From positions 1-64,000 of the forward strand of contig CAJTVM010000004.1 of NCBI GenBank assembly GCA_910579595.1: a DNA stretch of 64,000 nt, given 5' to 3'. This document shows, piece after piece, positions 25,298 to 33,989 of the stretch (position 1 is its first letter; each line of letters opens with the position of its first letter). Under the pieces are notes generated by a model. That model was not told the DNA's origin. It ran no database searches and saw only the letters and a program-made list of their open reading frames with translations. The position numbers were made by a program, and so were the translations under genes. The DNA is from an uncultured Oscillospiraceae bacterium (lineage in GTDB: Bacteria; Bacillota; Clostridia; Oscillospirales; Oscillospiraceae).

Positions 25298-25985
25298 TTA
25301 AATGTCGTTCCGGGGCTTGAATACCCGGTTTGCCACATTGGACAGCACCACGCCAAGCACCACGATGAAGATGGCGATGGTGGAGCCGTAGTCCACATTG
25401 CCCCGGTTGAAGGTCTGGTCGTACATATAGGTGCCGGTGAGCCAGCCCCGGTCCTGGGGCATCCCCGCCCCAAACATGACCCAAGGCAGGTCGAACACCT
25501 TGAGCGCGCCGGTGATGGCCAGCACCAGGCAGGTACACAGCACGTTGCGCAGCATGGGCAGGGTAATATACCGCACCCGCTTCAGCCCCGTGCAGCCGTC
25601 CAAGGCGGCGGCTTCGTACAGGTCGGTGGGGATGTTGTTCAGGCCCGTCACCAGGATCACAAAGTAGAAGCCCACATACTGCCACATCACCGGGGCCAGC
25701 ATGGTGAACCGGAAATGGGCAGTATCCTTCCAGTCCACATTGTCCGCCAGGATACCCAAATTGGTGAGAAGCTGGTTGACCATGCCGCCATTGTACAGGA
25801 AAATCAGGTTGAACATCAGGCCCAAGGCGGTGGCGGAGATGACAATGGGGAAAAAGTACAGCGTGCGGAACAGCTGCGCTCCCACCTGAATGGAATCCAC
25901 CAGCAGCGCCAGCACCAGGGCGATGCCCACCTGGAACACGATGGTGCAAACGGTGAGCACCACCGTTTCTCGTACAAATCTTTCA
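25298..25985 (-). pseudogene. Carbohydrate ABC transporter permease (MalF type), 5' end deleted
   Basis: About 225 residues of a MalF-type permease remain, including the EAA loop (YEAAALDGCTGLKRVRYITLP) and the terminal segments. The first membrane span and the following ~50-70 residues that such permeases have are missing. At ~25961-25990 the frame runs, out of register, into the middle of the binding-protein gene. The available in-frame start at 26008 lies in binding-protein sequence and has no proper ribosome site. The deletion leaves no credible start for this protein. Confidence 0.82.
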
Positions 25986-26736
25986 TGTCGTTGAGGGCGG
26001 CGCACCACTTTTGGCCCACGGCATCGGAGGCGTCAGCGGGGATGTCCAGCTGGCTGTCCAGGGTGCCGTTATTCATGACGCAGAACTCGAACCAGTAGTG
26101 AGGCACCTCAAACAGGGAGCAGGCGATGGGGGTGTAGCCCTTATCCTTGATGGTCTGGCAGTCGGTAAGGAACTGATCCCATGTGTAGTCGGGGCCGGGC
26201 ACTTCGATGCCGCAGTCGGCCAGCACCGTGGTGTTGACAAACATATTCTCCCAGAAGCCGGAGGAGGGGACGGCGTAGATTTTGCCATCGGCAGCGGCCA
26301 CCATCATGGAATCACGCATATTGCCGGCGTAATCGGGGTACTCGGCCCGGATGGTGGCGATGTCCACCACCTTGCCCGCAGAAACAAAGGGCTCGGCGTC
26401 GGCGTTGGTGAAGAAGAACAGCACGTCAGGCTCGGTGCCCGTCTCAAAGTCAGTAAGTACCTTGGCCTTCCACTCCTCGTTGGAGGTGGCGGAGGCGTCC
26501 TGCACCGAATTTCCGGTGGCCTCCTCGTAAGACTTCACGGCGGCTTCGTATTCCTTCCGATGACCATCATCGCCGCCGTAGGATGTGACCACGTTCAACT
26601 CCACGGACGCATTGCCGGGCTTGCCGTCCTCCCCACCGCTGGAGCCGGGGTTTTTCGTGCCGCCGCTGCAGCCTGCCAGCAGGCCCAGCAGCAACGCACC
26701 TGACAGGACCAGTGCAAACAGCTTGCTCTTTTTCAT
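25968..26736 (-). pseudogene. Sugar-binding lipoprotein, 3' half deleted
   Basis: The gene starts well: GGAGG before the ATG at 26736, a signal peptide with lipobox LLAGC (Cys near residue 23), then an extracellular solute-binding family 1 domain (VLFFFTNADAEPFVSAGKVV; YAVPSSGFWENMFVN). After ~256 residues, at NDMKDLYEK, the sequence passes out of frame into permease coding, giving a nonsense Cys/Trp/Arg-rich tail. Proteins of this family have ~420-450 residues, so ~40% is missing, including much of the second lobe. Confidence 0.85.
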
Positions 26737-26829
26737 GGTATAACCTCCTGTTTTTTTGCATTCTTCTGTCGTTCTTTTGTGCAACATTATAATACACCGG
26801 ATTTGAAATAGAACAAATAACCAAAATTG

Positions 26830-28560
26830 CTATTTGTTGTCCGTCCTTGTTGGGCTAAAATCACAAGAGCTGTCGCATCCCACGGTGAGCCGGGCAATCA
26901 CCGCGCTGCCCTCCCCCCGGCGGATGCTCAGGCCGCACCCCGGCCCATACAGGATGCGCAGGCGCAGGTTCACGTTGGCAATGCCGATGTTGCCCGATGG
27001 CTCCCCCGCCATGTCGTAGTTTGGGGAGAGCAGGCGGCTGATGTGCTCCTCATCCCGGGGGGACAGTCCACCGTCATTTTCGATCTCCAGGATCAGGAAC
27101 TCTCCCTGCCGGAACCCCCGCAGGGATACCCTTCCCTGCCCCGCTGGGCCCACGCCGTGCTCCACCGCGTTCTCAATCACCGGTTGGAGGATCAACCGGG
27201 GCACCCTGTATCCCATCAGATCCTCCGGAAGCTGCACATCCACCGTCAGCCGCTGACCGAACCGCTGCTTGACAATGTAAAGATAGGCATCCACATAGAG
27301 CATTTCCTCCGACAGGCAGACCTCGGGCTGGCCCCGCCTGTCCAGGGCGGCATCCAGCACGGTGGACAGCGCCTCAATCATCCGGGACGCCCTGTCATCC
27401 CCGCTCATGCGGGCCTGCCAGTTGATGATTTCCAGGGTATTATTGAGGAAATGGGGGTTGATGTGGGCCTGGAGCGCCTTGATCTGGGCGTCCTTCCGGG
27501 CCAGCTCCTCTTGGTAGAGCCGGGTAAACTGGTTTTGAAGCTGGGCGGACATCTGGTTGAAGGAGGCGGCCAGGTATTCAAACTCCCGGCTTCCCGCGTC
27601 GCAGCCGATCTGCCGTCCCCACTCCCCCTTTTGTATGTCCGCCGCGCCGCCCATCAGCGCGTCGATAGGCCGGGAGATCTTCCGCCGGAAAAAACGGAAG
27701 GTAAACCACAACAGCAGCAGCAGGGACAACGCCATGGCCCCCAGCACGTAGCGGTAGGCGCCAAAGCCGGCCAGCAGTACGCTGTAATCCACCTCCGCCC
27801 GGCCCCGCAGGATAAAGTCCCGGTTGCCCACCGTAACATCCAGCGTCTCGTCCCCCGTCCCGGACAGGGCGTCCCCCTTGATGGGGAGCACCGTATCCCC
27901 GCCCAGCTCCACCGACACCGACGACACCCAGGGCAGCAGGGACAGATCCTCAAAATAATAGGGCAGGTCCAGCGCCAGGGCCAGTACCCCGACGGGCTGG
28001 TAGTCGGAGTCCATCAGGTTTCGAACCAGGTAGACCTCCCCGCCCCGCTTCAAAAAGCCCACCGACGTGTCCAGCCCGCCGGCCAGCTTCATCACGGCGG
28101 GCTGGTCGCTGCGCCACTGCTCCTGCACCTGCCGGGTAGACAGTAGGCCGGAGCTGCCGTTCACCACCGTGATGGACATGGCCTCCGGATCCTCGGCGGC
28201 GCTGAACACGGCATACCGGAATCGGCTGTCCGACTGGTACAGGCGGTTGAACAGGGTGTAGTAGCGGCGGTACAGCAGGGCGTACTCGTGATCCCGGAGG
28301 TACTGATTCCACCCGGCGCGGAACTCCGGGTCGTAGGAGGGCAGGCGGGACGCCTCCACCGCGCTCTCCACCCGGTCGGCCCCCATTTGAAGGTTGAGCT
28401 GGAACTGCTCCGTGACGGCCTGCCGGTTCTGCCGGCCCAGCCCCAGGGTGAGGTAGCCCCCCACCACGGCGGCAGCCAGCACCATGGGCAGCAGCCAGCA
28501 CAACAGGATGATAAAACTCATCTGTCCCCGCAGGGAGCGGTTCTTTTTTACCCGCGCCAT
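26830..28560 (-). CDS. YesM-type sensor histidine kinase
   Basis: A 576-residue kinase with two membrane segments (~10-35 and ~270-292) enclosing an extracytoplasmic sensor domain, a HAMP domain (~295-345), a His_kinase dimerisation region (QAHINPHFLNNTLEIINW, His near residue 370) and an HATPase domain (LILQPVIENAVEHG; GNIGIANVNLRL). The ATG at 28560 is preferred because GAGGGGG lies just upstream. It is the natural partner of the interrupted YesN regulator. It lies between the phosphohexomutase and importer genes in the same direction. Confidence 0.9.
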   Translation of the reverse strand: MARVKKNRSLRGQMSFIILLCWLLPMVLAAAVVGGYLTLGLGRQNRQAVTEQFQLNLQMGADRVESAVEASRLPSYDPEFRAGWNQYLRDHEYALLYRRYYTLFNRLYQSDSRFRYAVFSAAEDPEAMSITVVNGSSGLLSTRQVQEQWRSDQPAVMKLAGGLDTSVGFLKRGGEVYLVRNLMDSDYQPVGVLALALDLPYYFEDLSLLPWVSSVSVELGGDTVLPIKGDALSGTGDETLDVTVGNRDFILRGRAEVDYSVLLAGFGAYRYVLGAMALSLLLLLWFTFRFFRRKISRPIDALMGGAADIQKGEWGRQIGCDAGSREFEYLAASFNQMSAQLQNQFTRLYQEELARKDAQIKALQAHINPHFLNNTLEIINWQARMSGDDRASRMIEALSTVLDAALDRRGQPEVCLSEEMLYVDAYLYIVKQRFGQRLTVDVQLPEDLMGYRVPRLILQPVIENAVEHGVGPAGQGRVSLRGFRQGEFLILEIENDGGLSPRDEEHISRLLSPNYDMAGEPSGNIGIANVNLRLRILYGPGCGLSIRRGEGSAVIARLTVGCDSSCDFSPTRTDNK

Positions 28561-28591
28561 AACGGCCCCCTCCTTTTCCCCAGTTGCGGAA

Positions 28592-28616
28592 GGAGGGGCC
28601 GCGCCGCGGCCCCTCC
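28592..28616. repeat. Perfect GC-rich hairpin after the phosphohexomutase gene
   Basis: GGAGGGGCCGCG and its complement around one base. It lacks a U-tract, so it may be a stability hairpin or a weak terminator before the kinase gene. Confidence 0.6.
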
Positions 28617-28622
28617 CGATTG

Positions 28623-30056
28623 TCACTCAATATTCCGTCCGTCCAAATTCAAAAACGCTTCCATTTTCGCCGTCATAGCCCCGGCCCGCGCCTCGTTGTT
28701 CATTTCGCAGAACACCCGCAACAGCGGCTCAGTACCGGAAAAACGGCAGATCATCCAGCCGCCGTTTTGGAAATACACCTTGCAGCCGTCAGCGTAGCTC
28801 ACCTTGTCGATGTCCAGGCCGAAATCAGGCAGCAGCTTGTCCTCCATCAGCAGCTTGTTGATCCGCGCCTTTTCCTCCAGGGAGAAGCGGTACCCCCGCT
28901 CCACCATCTCAAAGGATCCGTACCGCTCCACAATCTCGGCGTAAATTTCCGACAGGCGGCGCCCGGTGGTGGCCAGCATCTCCACCAGCAGGGAGGCGGC
29001 GTAAATGCCGTCCTTGCCCTGGATGTGGCCCCGGACGGTGAGGCCGCCGGAGCTCTCCCCACCGATAACCGCGCCGGTTTCAATCATTTTTCCCGAGACG
29101 TGCTTGAAACCCACGGGCACCTCATAGCAAGTCTCACCGAACTCCGCCGCGATGGCGTCCAGCAGATGGGTGGTGGCAATGTTGCGCACTGCCGCCCCAT
29201 GCCAGCCCTTATATCGCAGCAGGTAGTAGTACAGCAGCACCAGGATCTTGTTGGGGTGGAGGAACTCGCCCCTGTCGTCGATGACGCCCAGCCGGTCCGC
29301 GTCGCCATCGGTGGCAATGCCGATGTCGCAGCCGTTTTCCATTACAAAGCTCTGCAGGCCGATGAGGGTTTTGCTGTTGGGGGCGGGGAGCCGCCCGCCA
29401 AACAGGGCGTCCCGCCGCTCGTGGATCACATCCACATCACACCGGGCGGTGATCAGGATGGTGCTCAGGGCAGTTTTGGACACGCCGAACATGGGATCCA
29501 GCACCACCTTCAGCCCCCGGGATCGGATGGCGTCCATGTTCACCGAACGGATGATAGAGTCAATATAGGCGTTCATGGGATCAATGATCTGGATCTGCCC
29601 GGTACGCACTCCCTCCTCATAGGGGACGGTGGGGATTTCTCCGTCAGGCAGGGCTGCGATATATTCCTCAATGCTGCCGGTGACCGCCTCGTCGGCATCC
29701 CGGCCGCCCTTGGTGAATACCTTTACACCGTTATACAGCGCCGGGTTGTGGCTGGCCGTCACCGCCATGCCGTAAGACAGCTCATAGTAGCGCACAGCGA
29801 ACATAATGAGGGGGGTAGGGGCCTCCCGCTCCACCACCATGCAGGGCACGTCAGCCCCAGCCATCACCTCCGCCGCCCAGTGGGCGGCCTCTTTCGAAAG
29901 AAATCGCCGGTCGTAGCCGATGAGGAACCCTCGCTGGGACGCGCCCTCGTCCTTCATTTTCCGGGCCAGCGCGGCGGTCAGCCGCTGTACGTTGGCCCTG
30001 GTAAAACCATCGCCGATGATGGCCCGCCAACCGCCGGTACCGAATTGGATACTCAT
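28623..30056 (-). CDS. Phosphoglucomutase/phosphomannomutase family protein
   Basis: A 477-residue alpha-D-phosphohexomutase with its four landmarks: the catalytic serine in TASHNP (near residue 102), the metal loop DGDADR (near 255), the sugar-binding GGESSGG (near 338) and the phosphate-binding RFSGTEP (near 444). It interconverts hexose 1- and 6-phosphates. Its ATG overlaps the stop of the GH94 gene by 4 nt, so the two are translationally coupled. This fits conversion of the sugar 1-phosphate released by the phosphorylase. Whether glucose, N-acetylglucosamine or mannose is preferred cannot be read. Confidence 0.92.
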   Translation of the reverse strand: MSIQFGTGGWRAIIGDGFTRANVQRLTAALARKMKDEGASQRGFLIGYDRRFLSKEAAHWAAEVMAGADVPCMVVEREAPTPLIMFAVRYYELSYGMAVTASHNPALYNGVKVFTKGGRDADEAVTGSIEEYIAALPDGEIPTVPYEEGVRTGQIQIIDPMNAYIDSIIRSVNMDAIRSRGLKVVLDPMFGVSKTALSTILITARCDVDVIHERRDALFGGRLPAPNSKTLIGLQSFVMENGCDIGIATDGDADRLGVIDDRGEFLHPNKILVLLYYYLLRYKGWHGAAVRNIATTHLLDAIAAEFGETCYEVPVGFKHVSGKMIETGAVIGGESSGGLTVRGHIQGKDGIYAASLLVEMLATTGRRLSEIYAEIVERYGSFEMVERGYRFSLEEKARINKLLMEDKLLPDFGLDIDKVSYADGCKVYFQNGGWMICRFSGTEPLLRVFCEMNNEARAGAMTAKMEAFLNLDGRNIE

Positions 30057-32452
30057 TTTCTCCCGCTCCTTCCCATGATAACCGTAATTTCATTGACACT
30101 CCCCGCCCTTTGGGCGGGAATCAGGCCGTCCGCCGCCTGAGCGTTGCAGGTGACGGACGCCACGCCCTTTTCCACCCCATCGGGGTTATACACGGTGATG
30201 CGGTATTCCGAACCCCGCCATACACGCGTCATGCGGAATTCCCTCCAGTCCGCCGGGACACAGGGATCCACCAGCAGCCCGCTGAACTGGGGCCGCACCC
30301 CCAGAATGTACCGGGTGGCGGCGAAGTAGCTCCACCCGCCGGATCCGGTCATAAAGGGGTGCCGCGCCCGTCCGAAGGCGGTGTGGTCGGGACCCATGAC
30401 AAACTGGCAGTATGAGTAGGGCTCACTCTGCCGCACCTCTATTTTATCATTTTGCGCCGCCGGGCACAAGGCCTTATAGAATTTCATGGCCCGGTTCCCC
30501 CGGCCCAGCATGGCCTCGGCGCACCAGGCCCAGGGGTTTGGGTGGGAGAAGATGGAGCCGTTTTCCTTGATGCCGGGGTACACCCGGGTAATGAAGCCGA
30601 TGGCATCGTCCGGCCTGGTGTATGATGGGGCGTTGAGCCGCAGGCCGAAATCGGTATACAGGTACTCATCCACCGCGTCCATGGCCTTGACGGCCCGCTC
30701 GCCCGCCGCCGCGCCGGACAGCACCGCCCACACGTTGCTCTCCAAATGCACCCGGCCCTCGGTGTCGGCGCGTGTGCCGATTTTGCGCCCGTCCGCCGTG
30801 ATGCCCCGGAGATACCATTCTCCGTCCCACAGCTCCCGCTCACAGGTTTGGGTAACGGCCTGCCGCATGGCCTCGTAATGCTCTGCGTCCGCCGTTCGGC
30901 CCAGCGCCCGGGCCGCGTCCACAAAGTGCCCCAGCGCCCAAACGTGGAGAAAAGACACCATGGCGCTCTCCCCTCCGCCTAAGTTCAGGCAGTCGTTCCA
31001 GTCCGCCCGCAGGCCCTTACAGATGCCGTGGGCGCCCACCTGTGCGGCGGAGAAGTCCAGGATTTTCTTTAAATGCTCGTAAACCGTCCCCTCGCCACCA
31101 TCAGCGTAGCCCACCGTCTCATCGAAGAAGGACAGCTCCCCCGTCTCACGGACATACTCCGCCACCGCCGCCACCAGCCACAGCGCGTCGTCGGCGCAGG
31201 CGTCCGCCAGGCCGTGGACGATACTGGCCTTGTCCGGGGTGGGGATGACCGTAGGGGACTTGTAGGCGGGCTTTTCTGGCTGGGGGCCGAACCAGGCCGG
31301 GTCAAATAGGTGCAGACCATAGCCCGAGCTGGTCAGCCCTTGCATCAGCTGCAAGATGCGCTTTTTGCAACCCTCGGGATTGGAATGAGGGATGGTCATG
31401 GCGTCCTGGGCGGTGTCCCGGTAGCCCAGGCCCGTCCGTCCGCCTACCTCGATAAAGGAGGCAAACCGGGAGAACATCACGTTGATTTCGCTCTGGTACA
31501 GCGTCCAGGTGTTGAGCATCACGTCCATATCCCCGTCAGGGGTGGATATCTGGAGCTTGGACAGCTTGGCGTCCCAATATTGGGCCAGATCGGCCAGAGC
31601 GGCATCCACAGCGGCAGAATCACGGTATTTTTCCCGGATGCGTCTGCCCTCGTCCAAACCGCCCTCACCCAGCATCCATGTGAGCCGGACCGTTTCGCCG
31701 GGGGCCAGGGTGAGCCGCTTTTGCAGCACAGCGCAGTGGTTATTCCCCTTCTCGAAGGAAGAAAAGCATTCCCCTCGCTCCACCACCAGCGGGTTAGCCT
31801 CCGTCCGGTAGGGGCCGATGAAGCTGTCCCGCAGGCAGTCGAAGCCGTCCGGCTCAAAAGACGCCGCCATGAACTGGTGGGCGTGCTCGTAGAACAGCTC
31901 GTAGTCGATGATGCCGTCCTCACAACTGCTCCCGGCGCAGTACAGGGACATCTGGAAATTCTGGTTGTCAATGGGAATCTGATGGTAGGAGAACTCGGCG
32001 TAGGAGTACACGCTGAGCTTCCGCGCCCGCCCAGACAAATTTTCCAACACCAGATCCCACAGCTCCACATTTTCCCCCCGGGGGATGAATAAGGTCTGGG
32101 CGGCATTGACCCCACCCCGGGTGCACTCGTATACGGAATAGCTAAGCCCATGGCGGCAGCGGTATTCCCTTAACTCCCCGCCGCAGGGCTGCCAGGATAC
32201 CGACCAGTACTCCCCTGTCTCATCGTCCCGGAGGTAGATATAGTGCCCTGGCCGATCCATGGGCACCCCGTTGGGCCGGAACCGGGTGATGCGGTGGTGC
32301 TCGGGGCTTTTGTAAAAGAGATATCCCCCGGCGGTGTGATTGACCACGGCGGCCAGCTCCTCCACCCCCAGGTAGTTGGTCCAGGACACAGGTACGTCTA
32401 CCTGGTCAATGACGTATTCCCGCGCTTTTTGGTCAAAATGTCCATATTGCAC
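30053..32452 (-). CDS. GH94 family disaccharide phosphorylase
   Basis: A 799-residue cytoplasmic protein of the cellobiose/chitobiose phosphorylase family (GH94). It has an N-terminal beta-sandwich (~1-270), a helical linker, an (alpha/alpha)6 catalytic barrel and a C-terminal jelly roll. The expected general-acid aspartate lies in RADWNDCLN (near residue 487), and the GLGYRDTAQDAM segment matches the family substrate loop. It cleaves a beta-disaccharide with phosphate, giving sugar 1-phosphate. The length is close to chitobiose phosphorylases, but the subsite residues do not let me name the sugar. The neighbours (mutase, importer) support intracellular sugar phosphorolysis. Confidence 0.88.
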   Translation of the reverse strand: MQYGHFDQKAREYVIDQVDVPVSWTNYLGVEELAAVVNHTAGGYLFYKSPEHHRITRFRPNGVPMDRPGHYIYLRDDETGEYWSVSWQPCGGELREYRCRHGLSYSVYECTRGGVNAAQTLFIPRGENVELWDLVLENLSGRARKLSVYSYAEFSYHQIPIDNQNFQMSLYCAGSSCEDGIIDYELFYEHAHQFMAASFEPDGFDCLRDSFIGPYRTEANPLVVERGECFSSFEKGNNHCAVLQKRLTLAPGETVRLTWMLGEGGLDEGRRIREKYRDSAAVDAALADLAQYWDAKLSKLQISTPDGDMDVMLNTWTLYQSEINVMFSRFASFIEVGGRTGLGYRDTAQDAMTIPHSNPEGCKKRILQLMQGLTSSGYGLHLFDPAWFGPQPEKPAYKSPTVIPTPDKASIVHGLADACADDALWLVAAVAEYVRETGELSFFDETVGYADGGEGTVYEHLKKILDFSAAQVGAHGICKGLRADWNDCLNLGGGESAMVSFLHVWALGHFVDAARALGRTADAEHYEAMRQAVTQTCERELWDGEWYLRGITADGRKIGTRADTEGRVHLESNVWAVLSGAAAGERAVKAMDAVDEYLYTDFGLRLNAPSYTRPDDAIGFITRVYPGIKENGSIFSHPNPWAWCAEAMLGRGNRAMKFYKALCPAAQNDKIEVRQSEPYSYCQFVMGPDHTAFGRARHPFMTGSGGWSYFAATRYILGVRPQFSGLLVDPCVPADWREFRMTRVWRGSEYRITVYNPDGVEKGVASVTCNAQAADGLIPAQRAGSVNEITVIMGRSGRK

Positions 32453-32563
32453 AGCATACCACCCCTATGATTCATTGATACTGTTATTATACTCTATACT
32501 GAGCGATAGGCGATGGCAGATGATGTGTTCTTTTGCCGCTGATTGTCGTGTCTGAACAGGGGT

Positions 32564-33721
32564 TCAGCATCCCGCCTGGAACAGCCGCGCCGCCCTGGTC
32601 ATCCGCTCCGCAATGTTCACCCCAAAGGGGCAGCGGCTCTCGCAGCTCTTACAGCCCACGCACTCGTCCGCGCGATGCTCCAGCCCCTCGTAATGGCCCC
32701 GCACCGCGGCGGGCACCTCCGGCTGCATGGATGCCAAATCATAATACTTGTTCACCATGGCAATGTCGATGTTCACCGGACAGGGCTGGCAATGGCCGCA
32801 GTAGGTACACTCCCCCTGCCCGAAGGTGTGACGCGGGGCGCGGGCCAGCACGGCGGCATAGTTCTTTTCCTCGTCGGCGGCCGTCTCATAGGCCGCAGCC
32901 TGCTCCACGTGCTCCGGGGTATCATACCCCGCCATCACCGCCGCCACAGCGGGCCGGGTGAGGCAGTAATGGATGCACTGCACCGGGGTGAGCGCCACGC
33001 CGAAGGGGGAACGTTTTTCGTCAAACAGCCGCCCCCCGGCATAGGGCTTCATCACCGTCAGCCCCACATCCTTCTGCTCACACAGCCTGTACAGCTCGGC
33101 GCGCTGGGGGTCGATGCCGCTCAAATCCGCCTGATAATTGTCCCAGTCGAAATAGACGTCCAGATCATCGGTGGCCGGGTGCATATCGAAAGCCGGGTTG
33201 ATGCTGAACAGGATCATCTCCACCAAACCGTGCTCCACCGCCTTTTTGGCTATGGCGGGGTTGTGGGTGCTCATGCCGATGTGGCGGATTTTGCCGCTCT
33301 CCTTCAGCCCCTTCACATAGTCCAGGTAGGGGCCGTTCATAGCGGCATCCCAGTCCCCTTCCGTATCCACAAAGTGGATCATCCCCAAGTCCATATAATC
33401 CGTCTGGAACCGCGCCAGCAGATCCTCAAACGCCTCTTTGCACTTGTCCACATCCCGTGTGCGGACATACTGCCCATCCTGCCAGGTGGAGCCGATGTGC
33501 CCCTGGATGTACCAGCGCTCCCGCCGCCCGGCCATGGCCCGCCCAAGGCTGGCGCGCACATCGGGATTGGACATCCAGCAGTCCAGGATGTTGATGCCCA
33601 GCGCCTCCGCCCGTTCCAGCACCTCCCTGCACTCCTGGGCCGTATGCCGTTCCATCCACTCCCCTCCGAATCCGATCTCGCTGACCATCAGGCCGGTCTT
33701 GCCAAGTCTGCGGTATTTCAT
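32564..33721 (-). CDS. Aldo/keto reductase with C-terminal 2[4Fe-4S] ferredoxin domain
   Basis: A 385-residue protein. Residues ~1-270 are an aldo/keto reductase barrel (YRRLGKTGLMVSEIGFGG), although the catalytic Tyr region is divergent (NILDCWMSNPD). Residues ~305-370 carry two CxxCxxCxxxCP-type clusters (CTYCGHCQPCP and CVGCKSCESRCP) for Fe-S centres. Such fused reductases are common in anaerobes and probably move electrons between ferredoxin and NAD(P)H-linked carbonyl reduction; the substrate is unknown. It lies 110 nt upstream of GH94 on the same strand and may head that operon. Confidence 0.88.
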   Translation of the reverse strand: MKYRRLGKTGLMVSEIGFGGEWMERHTAQECREVLERAEALGINILDCWMSNPDVRASLGRAMAGRRERWYIQGHIGSTWQDGQYVRTRDVDKCKEAFEDLLARFQTDYMDLGMIHFVDTEGDWDAAMNGPYLDYVKGLKESGKIRHIGMSTHNPAIAKKAVEHGLVEMILFSINPAFDMHPATDDLDVYFDWDNYQADLSGIDPQRAELYRLCEQKDVGLTVMKPYAGGRLFDEKRSPFGVALTPVQCIHYCLTRPAVAAVMAGYDTPEHVEQAAAYETAADEEKNYAAVLARAPRHTFGQGECTYCGHCQPCPVNIDIAMVNKYYDLASMQPEVPAAVRGHYEGLEHRADECVGCKSCESRCPFGVNIAERMTRAARLFQAGC

Positions 33722-33882
33722 TGTCCTTTTCCTCCTTAGTGGCAGAATATTGCGTCAACGTTCTTCTTTAACAGTTTATCAGAAAAATTCATGAAAGGCA
33801 ATGGATTGTCAGCCGCCGGAAGTTGGCATCGGATTCATTTCTTTAAATTCTCTTAAGTTTTTCCTTCTGCGGCAAAAAAGAT

Positions 33883-33911
33883 TTGCAATCGGAGGCCGTC
33901 AAGTATATACT
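33883..33911 (+). promoter_or_regulatory. Promoter of the surface-polymer cluster
   Basis: TTGCAA, 17 nt, TATACT, about 80 nt upstream of the ATG at 33990. Confidence 0.65.
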
Positions 33912-33989
33912 ATTTATTTAGACTTGACCGCCGGGCGTTTTCTGTCGAATCCCGGCATATGGACAGCAATCCTCAGAGGAGATTGTCAG

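Noticed and set aside
25816..26736. A genuine binding-protein/permease fusion protein
   Set aside because: The binding-protein frame gives a Cys/Trp/Arg-rich nonsense tail after the junction, while permease residues are in another frame, so no fusion protein results.
26827..28146. 439-codon plus-strand frame opposite the YesM kinase
   Set aside because: Antisense of a full kinase with all motifs; composition is typical of GC-rich shadow frames.
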